A stretch of DNA of 64,000 nt from Gammaproteobacteria bacterium (GTDB taxonomy: Bacteria > Pseudomonadota > Gammaproteobacteria > Steroidobacterales > GCA-2729495): contig JAJRUG010000112.1 in assembly GCA_024277915.1 (NCBI GenBank), forward strand, positions 31,006-95,005, written 5' to 3'. Made by a program: the position numbers and the translations under genes. Below the pieces are notes generated by a model, which saw only the letters and a program-made list of their open reading frames with translations, ran no database searches and was not told where the DNA came from. Positions 52,090 through 61,892 of the stretch are shown here, piece after piece. Position 1 is the stretch's first letter; every line of letters starts with the position of its first letter.

Positions 52090-54234
52090 ATGAAACCATC
52101 CACAGGAATAGTGATGCTTGCCCTGATGGCAGGCAGCGGCTGTCAGCAAAGTGACAACAGCGAAAGGAAACCCGATTCCATGACTACTGCAGAAAACCCG
52201 CTATTGGCCGAGTGGACTACTCCTTTTGGCGTACCACCTTTCGACCTGATAGGAAATGAAGATTATCTCCCTGCCCTGCGACAGGGTATTGCCGAGCAGC
52301 AGATGGAGATTGATGCCATTGCCAATTCTCTCCAACCAGCAAGTTTTGAGAACACCATTGAAGCACTGGAGCGATCCGGAGCCACACTGGAAAAAGTAAA
52401 CAATGTATTCTCAGCGGTAAAGTCCGCCAACAGTAACGAAACCATCCGGGCAACGGCACTGGTGTTCGCTCCCGAGCAGGCAGCCCACAATATCGACAAG
52501 CTGCTCAATAAAGAGCTCTTCAATCGCATCAGGTCAGTAAACTGGCAACGTGACTCTCTCACGCTTGAGCCGGAACAACAGCGCTTGCTGGAAGAAACCT
52601 ACAACGATTTCCTGCGTGCCGGGGCGGAACTTGATGACCCGGCGAAACAGCGACTGAAAGAAATCGAAGGCGAGCTGGCTACTTTGTCAGAACAGTTCAA
52701 ACAAAATTTGCTTGCGGAAACAAATGCCTTTGAACTACTGGTCATGGATCCGTCCGACCTGGGCGATCTTCCGGACAGTCTGGCCGCATTAGCGGCGGAA
52801 GAGGCAACCCGTCGTGGCTACAATTGCGATTGCTGGTTGTTTACGCTTCAACGACCCAGCATCAATCCCTTCCTGGAATCCTCACCCAATCGGGAATTGC
52901 GTCGCAGGATATTTCTAGGCTACGCAAATCGTGCTGATAACGGAAATTCCCGGGACAACAATGAAATAGTAGCGCGAACTGTTTCACTGCGGGCTGAGAG
53001 AGCACAGTTGCTTGGTTTCTCGTCTCATGCTCAATATGTGCTGTCGGATCGAATGGCGGAAAACCCGCAAAGAGTCTACCAGCTGCTCGATGAAATCTGG
53101 GCCCCCGCACTGCAAACAGCGCAGGCGGAACGCGATGCACTGCAAGCATTGATGAAAGCCGATGGCATCAATGATCAACTCCAGGGCTGGGACTGGCGTT
53201 ATTACACCGAGAAGTTACGCAAGGCCAGGTATGACCTTGAACAGGATTTCATACGGCCCTATTTTGAGGTATCGGCTGTCCGTGATAGTGCATTCCTGCT
53301 GGCCAACAAGCTCTTTGGTCTGACATTTGAATTGAGAGATGACATACCCGGGTGGCATGAGGATCAACAGGTATTCGAGGTGATTGATACCGATGGCAGC
53401 CACCTTGCTATTTTGTACATGGACTTTTTTATCCGGGCAAGCAAATCCGGGGGTGCGTGGATGAATACGCTGCGATCACAGTCGCGGCTGGATGGCAATG
53501 TCACACCCATTGTGACCAATAATTTCAATTTTCCACCGCCCGCAGGCGGTACACCTGCCCTTCTGGGGTACCGTGAAGCGCAAACTGTTTTCCATGAGTT
53601 CGGGCATGCTTTGCATGGGATGTTATCTGATGTTAAATACCGATCCCTGTCGGGCACCAGAACCCCCAGAGATTTTGTTGAGTTTCCATCCCAGGTATTG
53701 GAGAACTGGATGAGTGAGCCGGAAATGTTGCGGCTATACGCAAGGCACTATGAATCCGGAGCAGTCATCCCGAATACGATTATTGACAAGATTACTGCAT
53801 CCAGTCAATTCAATCAGGGATTTGCAACTGTCGAGTATCTGGCTGCTTCATATCTCGATATGGCTTATCACACACGAACCAGCACTGACGATGTCGACGT
53901 TCAGCGCTTTGAAAAAGAAGCAATGGAGGAAATCGGTCTTATCGACGAGATCCTTCCACGGTACCGAAGTACCTATTTTTCACACATTTTCTCCAGCGGG
54001 TACTCGGCCGGTTATTACAGTTACCTGTGGTCAGAGGTACTCGATGCGGATGCCTTTCAGGCATTCAAGGAGACCAGTCTTTTCGACAGGGATACGGCAC
54101 AAAAATACCGTCAACATATCCTCAGCAAAGGCAATACCCGGCCGGGAATGGAGCTATACAAGGAGTTTCGGGGTCGGCTACCAACTACCGAACCGCTGCT
54201 TAAAAAACGTGGAATGTTTGAAAATGCTGACTAG
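52090..54234 (+). CDS. dcp: M3-family zinc peptidase (peptidyl-dipeptidase Dcp-like), lipoprotein
   Basis: The 714-residue enzyme carries HEFGHALHG at 502-510 (zinc ligands His502 and His506). The upstream part is the helical M3 channel (DLIGNEDYLPALRQGI; RSGATLEKVNNVF). Dcp-type enzymes remove C-terminal dipeptides from short peptides. A lipobox-like GSGC at residues 15-18 (Cys18) suggests a membrane-anchored periplasmic form, unlike cytoplasmic E. coli Dcp. GGGAGGAATAAA provides a strong ribosome site. The C-terminal GYSAGYYSYLWSEVLDADAF is the conserved final M3 block. Confidence 0.93.
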   Translation: MKPSTGIVMLALMAGSGCQQSDNSERKPDSMTTAENPLLAEWTTPFGVPPFDLIGNEDYLPALRQGIAEQQMEIDAIANSLQPASFENTIEALERSGATLEKVNNVFSAVKSANSNETIRATALVFAPEQAAHNIDKLLNKELFNRIRSVNWQRDSLTLEPEQQRLLEETYNDFLRAGAELDDPAKQRLKEIEGELATLSEQFKQNLLAETNAFELLVMDPSDLGDLPDSLAALAAEEATRRGYNCDCWLFTLQRPSINPFLESSPNRELRRRIFLGYANRADNGNSRDNNEIVARTVSLRAERAQLLGFSSHAQYVLSDRMAENPQRVYQLLDEIWAPALQTAQAERDALQALMKADGINDQLQGWDWRYYTEKLRKARYDLEQDFIRPYFEVSAVRDSAFLLANKLFGLTFELRDDIPGWHEDQQVFEVIDTDGSHLAILYMDFFIRASKSGGAWMNTLRSQSRLDGNVTPIVTNNFNFPPPAGGTPALLGYREAQTVFHEFGHALHGMLSDVKYRSLSGTRTPRDFVEFPSQVLENWMSEPEMLRLYARHYESGAVIPNTIIDKITASSQFNQGFATVEYLAASYLDMAYHTRTSTDDVDVQRFEKEAMEEIGLIDEILPRYRSTYFSHIFSSGYSAGYYSYLWSEVLDADAFQAFKETSLFDRDTAQKYRQHILSKGNTRPGMELYKEFRGRLPTTEPLLKKRGMFENAD

Positions 54235-54338
54235 AGGTCTGTATTCAGGCCGAACCAAGTCAGCTAAGATCTGTCCTATATACAGTGGATTGTCTGCCAT
54301 CCGGGTCACGTAGAACGATTGGCCTGCAAGGGTTCAGA

Positions 54339-54812
54339 ATGCCCAGGAGAAGTATCGTGATCAAATTATTTGGTTTTTCATTATATGGTCTGATCATCCT
54401 GTTGACGGGGACGCTCGTCATGTCTGATCCGGCTATCGCGGATGAAGGAGACACTACAGCCACCGAAGACACCGCAGAATTATGTGTCAATATTCGGCGC
54501 ATCAAGCGTACCGACGTGGTAGATGAGCGCAATATTCTGTTTTACATGAATGGCGGCAAGATCTATGTCAACACACTCCCCAGAAACTGTAACGGCTTGA
54601 GATTTAATGACGGCATAATGTACGAGACATCGCTATTTGAGCTTTGCAATGTCGATGTCATCACTGTACTGCGCCGTATGGGCGGCATAGGCTTCAGCCC
54701 GTTCGGATCTTGCGGACTGGGGAAGTTCAGGCCGATAACCAGGGAAGAAGTCATTGCGCTAAAGACCAAAAAAGCGGAAAGTGATGATGAGGAAGATGAA
54801 GAAGCCGAGTAG
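54339..54812 (+). CDS. DUF6491-like exported protein
   Basis: The 157-residue protein has a hydrophobic signal (LFGFSLYGLIILLTGTLV), then the pattern C-x-IRRIKRTDVVDERNILFYMNGGKIYVNTL followed by CNGLRF, ELCNVDVITVL and CGLGKF, which fits DUF6491 (a small Cys-containing periplasmic protein). Four conserved cysteines suggest two disulfides. The acidic tail (EDEEAE) is probably flexible. ATG 54339 is favoured over an earlier Met at 54285, which lacks a signal. It lies 28 bases before grxC. Confidence 0.72.
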   Translation: MPRRSIVIKLFGFSLYGLIILLTGTLVMSDPAIADEGDTTATEDTAELCVNIRRIKRTDVVDERNILFYMNGGKIYVNTLPRNCNGLRFNDGIMYETSLFELCNVDVITVLRRMGGIGFSPFGSCGLGKFRPITREEVIALKTKKAESDDEEDEEAE

Positions 54813-54839
54813 TCATGCCGTCGATATCATACTGACCTA

Positions 54840-55088
54840 ATGATTGAAATATATTCCAAACCCTGGTGTGGATATTGTTACCGCGCGAAGTCGCTACTGA
54901 AATCCAAGGGTCTCGAATACGAAGAGATCACGGTGACCAGCGCCAACGAAGCCGAAATGCAGGCACGCACGGGGCATCATACTGTGCCGCAGATATTTAT
55001 CGACGGTGTACATATTGGCGGGGCGGATGAATTAGTAGCGCTGGAGAACAGCGGAAAGCTGGATCAACTGATTGCTGGAGCGACATAG
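54840..55088 (+). CDS. grxC: Glutaredoxin 3
   Basis: The 82-residue dithiol glutaredoxin has the active site Cys10-Gly-Tyr-Cys13, the cis-Pro segment HTVPQIFIDG and GGADEL glutathione-binding residues. It reduces protein disulfides and glutathione mixed disulfides in the cytoplasm. Length equals GrxC. It follows the exported cysteine protein on the same strand but lacks a signal, so the two act in different compartments. Confidence 0.95.
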   Translation: MIEIYSKPWCGYCYRAKSLLKSKGLEYEEITVTSANEAEMQARTGHHTVPQIFIDGVHIGGADELVALENSGKLDQLIAGAT

Positions 55089-55355
55089 TCGTCTACCATC
55101 CCCCATTCAGATCAAGTCACTGTCAGCTTGTTATCGGAAATCGCCTGTCTCCAAATTATGTAACATTGCCGCGCGCACCTATCCTGTTATAGAGTAATCT
55201 GTCACTGGTTCCTCATGCCCATATATAGCTCTACCGAAGGGTATCGGCTCCACGCTTGAATATGAATCACCAGCAACAAGAGTGATAACAAGCAGAATCC
55301 AGACAAGTGTTCTATGTACTACGGAACGATAGCGACTCACACAGGGGATCGTCAC

Positions 55356-55761
55356 ATGTGCAAGCCAGGCCCATTCATCGGAATGCTCGTAGCGAGCGGT
55401 TTTTTGATATCAGTACATGCAGCTACTGTTGCAACTGATGTTGAGGGTACGCACGGCAGAGCAGAACATACTTGTATCAGTGTCTTTCCGCTGTTTTTCC
55501 CTCAGGATTGTACTGTCAACGGTCAACCTGCTGAGCACGGGTACAGGCACCATTGATATTGCGATCAATACTGCGTTTGGTGATTTCTTTGATCTAAACT
55601 CACAGATTCAGTCAGTCATTCTGAACAGTGCCCAGGTAAATGTGGTTCCCGTACCGGCGAGCTTCTTGCTGTTTTCATCTGCCCTGGCACTGCTGGGCTG
55701 GACAAAGCGCCGTGTGATGACGTCGGTCAATGCGTGCAACGTTGCACGTACTGAACACTAA
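55356..55761 (+). pseudogene. Frameshifted VPxP/PEP-CTERM-type protein
   Basis: Frame 1 from the ATG at 55356 gives a signal peptide (GMLVASGFLISVHAATVA) and runs to 55556. The following part, in the +1 frame, reads TIDIAINTAFGDFFDLNSQI then VVPVPASFLLFSSALALLGW and TKRR, a VPxP-CTERM sorting tail. The signal and tail lie in different frames, so the gene is broken unless a sequencing error or programmed shift is present. A degenerate sigma-54-like CGGC-N7-TTGA at 55245-55259 lacks the required GC. Confidence 0.6.
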
Positions 55762-58008
55762 CTAACTGGTTGGTTTTTTCCGGCCACGGCGACGGCTTCC
55801 CTTGATGGCGCGCGGCTGTGTGCGGCTCTCATTCTGTGGCGGCAATCCCGTATGTTGGGTCAAAACACTGCGTTTCCCGGCGAGTCGTCTCTGAACTGCT
55901 GCTACACTCTTATTGCCCGATGCTCTATCGGTGCGCTGCCCGGTGGCCCCCGAACCCTCATCCGGTATCAGCTGGTTGGGTCCGCTCCCGATGAGTTCTG
56001 CACGACCCATCTTCCTCAGCGCCTCCCGAAGCAACGGCCAATGAGTTGAATCGTGATAACGAAGAAATGCCTTGTGCAGCTTGCGCTGTTGAGCACTTTT
56101 TGGAACCTCCACTCCATCAGTTTTGTAGCCCACTCTTCTCAACGGACTTTTCCCGGAGTGATACATCGCTGTGGCAGTCGCCATAGGCGAGGGATAAAAA
56201 GCCTGCACCTGATCGGCTCTGAAGTTATTGCGCTTCAGCCATAAGGCAAGATTGACCATATCTTCGTCAGTCGTTCCAGGATGGGCAGCAATAAAATACG
56301 GAATGAGATATTGCTTCTTGCCTGCCTCGGCGGAAAACTTATCGAACAGCTTCTTGAACCGATCGTAGCTGCCGATGCCCGGTTTCATCATTTTTGACAA
56401 GACGGTATCTTCGGTATGCTCCGGTGCTATCTTCAGATATCCGCCGACATGATGGGTCACCAGCTCTTTCACATACTCCTCATCTTCAACGGCGAGGTCA
56501 TAGCGTAGCCCGGAAGCTATCAGTACTTTCTTGACCCCGGGTAGCTGGCGGGCGCTGCGATACAGTCTGGTGAGCGCCGAGTGATCGGTATCGAGATTGG
56601 TGCAGATCCCCGGAAATACACAACTGGGTCGGCGACATGCAGATTCGATCTTTCGACTCTTGCAGGCCAGGCGATACATATTGGCTGTAGGGCCGCCGAG
56701 ATCGGAGATCACACCGGTAAACCCCGGCACCTTGTCGCGTATCGATTCTATCTCGCCAAGAATCGACTCTTCCGAGCGATTTTGAATAATGCGTCCTTCA
56801 TGCTCGGTAATGGAACAAAAGGTACAGCCCCCAAAGCAACCCCGCATGATATTCACGGAGAACCGGATCATCTCATAAGCCGGTATCCTGGCGTTGCCGT
56901 ATACCGGGTGGGGCACGCGCGCAAAAGGCATGGCGTAAACGTAATCCATTTCATCAGTAGTCAATGGTATCGGCGGCGGGTTCAGCCACAAATCCACATC
57001 ACCCTGTTTCTGCACCAGGGCGCGCGCATTGCCGGGATTGGTTTCCATGTGCAACACGCGGCTCGCATGAGCGTACAAAACCGTATCGTTGCGGACCTTC
57101 TCGAATGACGGTAACCGGACCACAGTTTTACTGCGAACCGGTTTTTCCCTGACAGGGATACCCTTGCTTTGCTGTTCCTTTTCATCCTGTGCCGAAACAC
57201 CAAGCGGGCTGTTGCGCCTGCTCCGCTCACACTCATCCATTTCGCGGATATTGATGTAGGGATTTACAATGCTTTCAACCCGGCCAGGACGATCAATTCT
57301 TGTCGAGTCAACCTCTGACCAGCCACGGGGTGTTTCACGACGAATGAAGGCTGTACCACGCACATCGGTGATATCCGCAATAAGCTCACCTCGGGATAAT
57401 CGATGAGCTATTTCTACTACTGCACGCTCTGCATTGCCGAACAAAAGCATATCGGCCGTGGCATCAATCAGAATCGAGCGACGCACCTTGTCTTGCCAAT
57501 AGTCATAGTGGGCAATTCGGCGTAACGATGCCTCAATACCACCCAGCAACAGCGGTACCTCCGGCCAGGCTTCCCTGCATCGCTGGGCATAGACCAAAGA
57601 ACACCGGTCCGGTCGACTACCGCCAAGCCCTCCTGGTGTATAGGCATCATCCGAACGAAGCTTACGATCCGCCGTGTATCGGTTAATCATCGAATCCATG
57701 TTACCGGCTGCTACGCCGAAGAACAGATTGGGTCGCCCCAGCGCTTCGAATGCTGCTTTGGATTGCCAGTCGGGTTGAGCAATGATGCCGACCCGAAAGC
57801 CCTGGGACTCAAGCAGTCGACCAATGATGGCCATACCAAAAGACGGGTGATCTACGTAAGCATCACCCGTCACGATGATAATGTCACAGGAATCCCAGCC
57901 CAGGGCATCCATTTCCTCCCGGTTCATCGGCAGGAACGGCGCTTCACCGAAACACTCGGCCCAGTATTTTCGGTAGCTGTCTAAAGGTGTAACTGACTGT
58001 GTCTGCAT
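55762..58008 (-). CDS. ygiQ: YgiQ-family radical SAM protein
   Basis: The 748-residue protein has the radical SAM cluster motif CFGGCTFC at 391-398 (Cys391, Cys395, Cys398), preceded by the YgiQ N-terminal domain ([43 protein letters not shown]) and followed by [27 protein letters not shown] and a basic C-terminal tail. YgiQ is conserved in bacteria; it is a Fe-S enzyme using S-adenosylmethionine, with the biological reaction still unclear. I chose the Met at 58008 because the earlier one at 58059 overlaps the GST gene. Both are on the same strand, 13 bases apart. Confidence 0.92.
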   Translation of the reverse strand: MQTQSVTPLDSYRKYWAECFGEAPFLPMNREEMDALGWDSCDIIIVTGDAYVDHPSFGMAIIGRLLESQGFRVGIIAQPDWQSKAAFEALGRPNLFFGVAAGNMDSMINRYTADRKLRSDDAYTPGGLGGSRPDRCSLVYAQRCREAWPEVPLLLGGIEASLRRIAHYDYWQDKVRRSILIDATADMLLFGNAERAVVEIAHRLSRGELIADITDVRGTAFIRRETPRGWSEVDSTRIDRPGRVESIVNPYINIREMDECERSRRNSPLGVSAQDEKEQQSKGIPVREKPVRSKTVVRLPSFEKVRNDTVLYAHASRVLHMETNPGNARALVQKQGDVDLWLNPPPIPLTTDEMDYVYAMPFARVPHPVYGNARIPAYEMIRFSVNIMRGCFGGCTFCSITEHEGRIIQNRSEESILGEIESIRDKVPGFTGVISDLGGPTANMYRLACKSRKIESACRRPSCVFPGICTNLDTDHSALTRLYRSARQLPGVKKVLIASGLRYDLAVEDEEYVKELVTHHVGGYLKIAPEHTEDTVLSKMMKPGIGSYDRFKKLFDKFSAEAGKKQYLIPYFIAAHPGTTDEDMVNLALWLKRNNFRADQVQAFYPSPMATATAMYHSGKSPLRRVGYKTDGVEVPKSAQQRKLHKAFLRYHDSTHWPLLREALRKMGRAELIGSGPNQLIPDEGSGATGQRTDRASGNKSVAAVQRRLAGKRSVLTQHTGLPPQNESRTQPRAIKGSRRRGRKKPTS

Positions 58009-58021
58009 ACCAACCGAACAC

Positions 58022-58651
58022 TCATGCCGATGCACTGTCCCGTGCCGATACCTTTTCATGCCATCGTGCCAAAGCGGGCCTGTTGTTTATTGCATCCAGC
58101 TTGATCCAGTCTGAGAAATCTACCGTAATCAGCAACGTAATATCCGCCACCGAGTAATCATCACCGGCGAGATACTCGACCTGTTCCAGGCGCTGGTTCA
58201 TTCGATTCATGAATTCCTCGACCCGTTCCCTGCCACGAGCCGCCAGCACCGGAAGCTGTTCGTAGCTGGTTGGCCCGGGCAACGCATGATCCTTGAACAT
58301 CGGGGTGGAATTCCTGAATGCCTCTGCCATCGCCCACAGTCCATCCATCTCGGCAATGTTATTCCACATTGCCACGGCCGCCTTTCCTTCAGCACCTTTC
58401 CCCAGCAATACCGGCTTCGGGTACAGTTCCTCCAGATAAACGCATATCGCCATCGCCTCAGTGATGAGGTTCCCCTCTTCGGTTTCCAGAACCGGAACTG
58501 TGCAGCGCGGATTGATAGTGCGAAATTCTTCCAAAAACTGCTCACCTGCACGCAGGTTGATCTGTTCAGTTGGAATCTCGATGCCCTTTTCGGCAAGAAA
58601 TACCCGTACCCGTCGTGGACTCGGAGCGGGTTGGCAATCATATAATTTCAT
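58022..58651 (-). CDS. Glutathione S-transferase
   Basis: The 209-residue protein has the thioredoxin-like N-domain ([50 protein letters not shown]), with the Pro-Ser/Arg positions of bacterial GSTs, and an all-helical C-domain ([18 protein letters not shown]). Conjugation or reduction of electrophiles with glutathione in the cytoplasm is expected; the subclass is not assigned. ATG at 58651 follows GAGGG by five bases, better than the Met four codons earlier. Located just upstream of ygiQ on the same strand. Confidence 0.9.
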   Translation of the reverse strand: MKLYDCQPAPSPRRVRVFLAEKGIEIPTEQINLRAGEQFLEEFRTINPRCTVPVLETEEGNLITEAMAICVYLEELYPKPVLLGKGAEGKAAVAMWNNIAEMDGLWAMAEAFRNSTPMFKDHALPGPTSYEQLPVLAARGRERVEEFMNRMNQRLEQVEYLAGDDYSVADITLLITVDFSDWIKLDAINNRPALARWHEKVSARDSASA

Positions 58652-58733
58652 AATATCCCTCAAGACATGAACCGGCTATCAACACAGCATGTCGTGCAGA
58701 TACTCTATTTCAGAAGTTCTCGCAGACTAACAG

Positions 58734-58764
58734 AAAAGGCCCTGCGTATCAGGCAGGGCCTTTT
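58734..58764 (-). terminator. Hairpin terminator, bidirectional
   Basis: AAAAGGCCCTGC (58734-58745) and GCAGGGCCTTTT (58753-58764) form a perfect 12-bp stem with a 7-base loop. The T-run works in both directions. On the minus strand it lies just after the broken gene at 58788. Confidence 0.8.
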
Positions 58765-58787
58765 CCCTTCAGCCGCAGGCTGAACTA

Positions 58788-59084
58788 TCAGTCCTTAAAA
58801 GTAATCTCCTGCAAAACAAGATTACTGCCAATGGTTCTAAGAGCTTCTCTGTCGATGCCTGATTGTCGCGCATCTTTCATCGAGCCCATGATCCCGGCAG
58901 CTTGCTTTTCGAAGTACTCCTGGCTGGTATCGAATGCAGCCCAGTTCTTGTACTCTACCGTCAGTACCAGATCCGCCTCATTCGCTCGTGCGAAGGGTGA
59001 CTGGAACACTCTGTTATTCTCCCCATAGGTTTTTGTCCATTAGATCGACGCTCCTGAAAATCGTCAGGGTTGTCCGGATCCAGT
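58788..59084 (-). pseudogene. Truncated/frameshifted small conserved protein
   Basis: The open frame from a GTG at 59009 gives 73 residues (VFQSPFARANEADLVLTVEY then KNWAAFDTSQEYFE, ending NLVLQEITFKD). Upstream, WTKTYGENNRV continues in the same frame to a stop just before the Trp codon. PDNPDDFQER, the sequence that would precede it, is in another frame at about 59043-59077. It looks like the C-terminal half of a roughly 150-residue secreted or cytoplasmic protein family that I recognise only as hypothetical, cut by a frameshift. An internal GTG start with GGGGAG upstream could still express the short piece. Confidence 0.45.
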
Positions 59085-59191
59085 ATAGCCCTAAACAAAA
59101 GCGCATTAATCAACTTATTACTTGTCCAGACAGAATGTTAAAGTAGGATCTTCGATAATTTACGCCTGATACTGTCACTACTCATTTAATC

Positions 59192-60214
59192 ATGGCCTTA
59201 GAGTACCCCCTGAACAAAAAGCCGCAGCTCGGCCAGCCCATGCTGGTTGCACCGGGTATTTACTGGTTACAAATGCCCCTGCCGATGGCGCTCGATCACA
59301 TTAATCTATGGCTGCTGGCCGATGGCGACGGATGGACTGTGATTGATACCGGGATATCACTCCCGGATACCGTACAACTTTGGGAACAGGTATTGACCCA
59401 ATATCTGGACGATCTGCCGATCAAACGGGTGATTGTTACCCATCTGCACCCGGACCATATCGGTCTGGCAGGATGGCTGATCGAAAAAACCGGTGCCGAG
59501 TTCTGCATGTCAGAAACTGAATACACCATGGCTCACACGTTAAGAGCTGATACCGGGCGGCCCGCGCCACAGAATGCCGTTAATTTCTACACTGCAGCAG
59601 GTTTTCGTGAGTCCGACCTGGATCGCTTCAGAAGAATGTATGGCCGATTCGGAAAAATGATTTCTCCTCTGCCTACCTGCTACACAACTATAAAAGAAGG
59701 TGACACACTCAATATCGGTGCGCATGACTGGGAACTGATCACCGGCTCCGGCCACTCACCGGAACACATCTGCCTGTTCAACCCGGAACTTCAGCTGTTT
59801 ATTTCCGGCGACCAGCTGCTGCCCCGTATTTCATCGGTTATCACCGTATGGCCGACTGATCCTGATTCGAACCCGCTCAAAAGCTGGCTCGAGTCATGCG
59901 AAAAGCTGAGGAACTTTCTGCCGGATAATGTACTGGTACTCCCCTCCCATGGTGAACCCTTTCGCGGTGCACACCATCGGCTTGAAATACTGATCAATGG
60001 ACACCAGCAGAATCTGGAAAAGCTATGGGCAGCATGCCGCTCGCCGCAGCGCGCCATTGATGTATTCGATGTGCTGTTCAAGGGAAAAATAGACGAGGGG
60101 AACTACATGATGGCCTGTGGTGAAAGCATCGCTCACCTGAACTATCTTGTGAACCTGAATAAAATATCCGGGGAACTGGATAAATCCGGCGTTCGCTGGT
60201 ACCAACAAATCTGA
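59192..60214 (+). CDS. MBL-fold metallohydrolase
   Basis: The 340-residue cytoplasmic protein has HLHPDH at 84-89, GSGHSPEHICLFNPEL, FISGDQLLP and the late SHGEPFRGAHHR supplying the remaining metal ligands. The C-terminal 70 residues (HQQNLEKLWAACRSPQRAI then DVLFKGKID) are a helical extension of the type in LACTB2-like proteins. The substrate is not predictable: endoribonuclease, thioesterase and lactonase relatives all exist. It is transcribed alone and ends 54 bases before the convergent LLM gene. Confidence 0.87.
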   Translation: MALEYPLNKKPQLGQPMLVAPGIYWLQMPLPMALDHINLWLLADGDGWTVIDTGISLPDTVQLWEQVLTQYLDDLPIKRVIVTHLHPDHIGLAGWLIEKTGAEFCMSETEYTMAHTLRADTGRPAPQNAVNFYTAAGFRESDLDRFRRMYGRFGKMISPLPTCYTTIKEGDTLNIGAHDWELITGSGHSPEHICLFNPELQLFISGDQLLPRISSVITVWPTDPDSNPLKSWLESCEKLRNFLPDNVLVLPSHGEPFRGAHHRLEILINGHQQNLEKLWAACRSPQRAIDVFDVLFKGKIDEGNYMMACGESIAHLNYLVNLNKISGELDKSGVRWYQQI

Positions 60215-60268
60215 TCAAGCCCGCTGCCCGGCGGCACCTGGAACTGAACAGTCTGTGGGAAAGTGCGA

Positions 60269-61300
60269 CTAGTTATGAAATTCAGGAATAACCCGATCAC
60301 CAATTAACCGAATCGAATCAGCCGGGTCATCATGCAGGCGTAACGCAATCTCGTCCAGACCGGATTTCTCAAGTTCCTTCAGTCGCTCAATTGCCTGGTC
60401 GGATTCTGACGCGGGCACAGTAATTGTAAGAGACGCCATGATACGGTCGATAATATCCTGAGGCACGCCTTCGATATTTCCTGAACGATCCTGATAGGCC
60501 TTGATAAAGGCCATCTTGTTATCCTGTACGAAATCCGCTTCCTCTTCGCTGAGAAAAGGCGTAAGCCAGTCTTTGGTCAGCCATGCCCTGATCACGAGTT
60601 CACGACGCGCCTCCCGGTAGCACTCTTCTGCATCCTCTTTGACGTGCCAACCCAGAAAATCACCGATGATCAGCTCCTCTCTGGGTCGTCCGGCTGCCTC
60701 GAGTGCTTTGTGAATCACCTCAACCCGGCCAGCGACGACTGATGGCAGGCCAAGATCCGCAAGCATGATTCCATCTGCTGTGCAGGAACCCATTTGCAGC
60801 ATCTTGTCCTTGGTCACACCGGCGTAGACCTTTGCGGGGGTTTTCTCGGTTACCCAGGGAGTTCTATAGTATTTCGCCTGATAAGCCTCACCTTCATAGT
60901 TGATCATGCCTTTGACACCATCACCCTGTGCTGCCTGCCTGACAATTTCCAGAGCCTCCCTGACACGACGAACACGGTAAGCATGCTTGATGCCCATAAT
61001 GCCAAGCCATTCGCCACCGCCACCGATAACCATCGACCCTCGACCTTTGGAATACTCATTCAGCGTCAGCAGAGAGGTTGCCATCTTGGCAGGATGCATC
61101 TCGTACGGACTGACGATCACCACCCCCAGCTTGATGCGGCTGGAAGCCCGCGCCAATGGAACCAGGCTCATAAACGGATCTGCGCCCGATGCATAATTCT
61201 GAACCCACAGGCCGGCAATATCGAGGCTCTCTGCCAGCAGGCCGACTTCCACCAGCTGATCTGGCGTAATGTCAGGCTCCAGAATCACGTGAATTCTCAT
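60269..61300 (-). CDS. LLM-class (luciferase-like) flavin- or F420-dependent oxidoreductase
   Basis: The 343-residue TIM-barrel protein has blocks LAESLDIAGLWVQNYASGAD, LGVVIVSPYEMHPAKMATSL, VIGGGGEWLGIMG and MINYEGEAYQAKYYRTPW, then VYAGVTKDKMLQMGSCTADG. This pattern is close to the MER/F420-like branch of LLM enzymes, but FMN users share it. Oxidation or cleavage of a small substrate is expected. A start with a clear upstream AGA-AAT context at 61300; the gene is alone on this strand. The substrate is not assigned. Confidence 0.85.
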   Translation of the reverse strand: MRIHVILEPDITPDQLVEVGLLAESLDIAGLWVQNYASGADPFMSLVPLARASSRIKLGVVIVSPYEMHPAKMATSLLTLNEYSKGRGSMVIGGGGEWLGIMGIKHAYRVRRVREALEIVRQAAQGDGVKGMINYEGEAYQAKYYRTPWVTEKTPAKVYAGVTKDKMLQMGSCTADGIMLADLGLPSVVAGRVEVIHKALEAAGRPREELIIGDFLGWHVKEDAEECYREARRELVIRAWLTKDWLTPFLSEEEADFVQDNKMAFIKAYQDRSGNIEGVPQDIIDRIMASLTITVPASESDQAIERLKELEKSGLDEIALRLHDDPADSIRLIGDRVIPEFHN

Positions 61301-61555
61301 TATATTTCTCCGAAATTACAGATTGTTGATCTGTTAAAATGTTACCGAATCAGCATGGCGTATTGGGCAAATCAATTACCCCTGACCGCTACGGGGCCAA
61401 TACTGACACCTTCATCGCCCCAGAACAGAAAGTCGCCGCATCATCGTGGCTCATACAACGCCGCGAAGAAAGTGATTCGGAGCGCTTGATTATCTATACT
61501 GCAGGGCACCTTCCCGGCAACGGAACAGCCTGAAACCCAGAGAGAGTATTTTGTG

Positions 61556-61873
61556 ATGGACAACAATCGTTTGTTATTAGAGCTTGAACAGGCCAGACGA
61601 GAGATCAACCGGCATACGATCAACCCCGAAATACGCACGTTGACACTAAAAGACCTGGAGCCCATCGTCAAAATGGTTGCAGAGTTGCGTGCCGCCTATG
61701 TCAGTGAACTTTTTGATCTCGCAGGCACTCGAAAAGGCGTTCCCACCACTGAACAAGTCAAGAAACTGGCGACCCTGAGAGAAGCTTTCGAGGAAACCGT
61801 AGCTGCCGCCAATGCACTGGAAACCATGATCAAGCGCGGCTATCTTGATGTTCGGGACGCCAAAGGCAACTAG
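61556..61873 (+). CDS. Small conserved helical protein of unknown function
   Basis: The 105-residue hydrophilic protein is mostly helical (NRLLLELEQARREINRHTI; LTLKDLEPIVKMVAELRAAY; LATLREAFEETVAAANALE) with no signal or membrane helix. AGAGAG precedes the ATG at 61556; a GTG one codon earlier also exists. It is rich in Glu, Arg, Leu and Ala and could be a small DNA- or protein-binding helper. I recognise no family. The 252 bp before it hold nothing else I can support. Confidence 0.6.
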   Translation: MDNNRLLLELEQARREINRHTINPEIRTLTLKDLEPIVKMVAELRAAYVSELFDLAGTRKGVPTTEQVKKLATLREAFEETVAAANALETMIKRGYLDVRDAKGN

Positions 61874-61892
61874 CTACGATAGTCGAGAATTA

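Noticed and set aside
61339..61533. 64-residue plus-strand frame before the small helical protein
   Set aside because: No ribosome site, no domain and uneven composition; probably non-coding.
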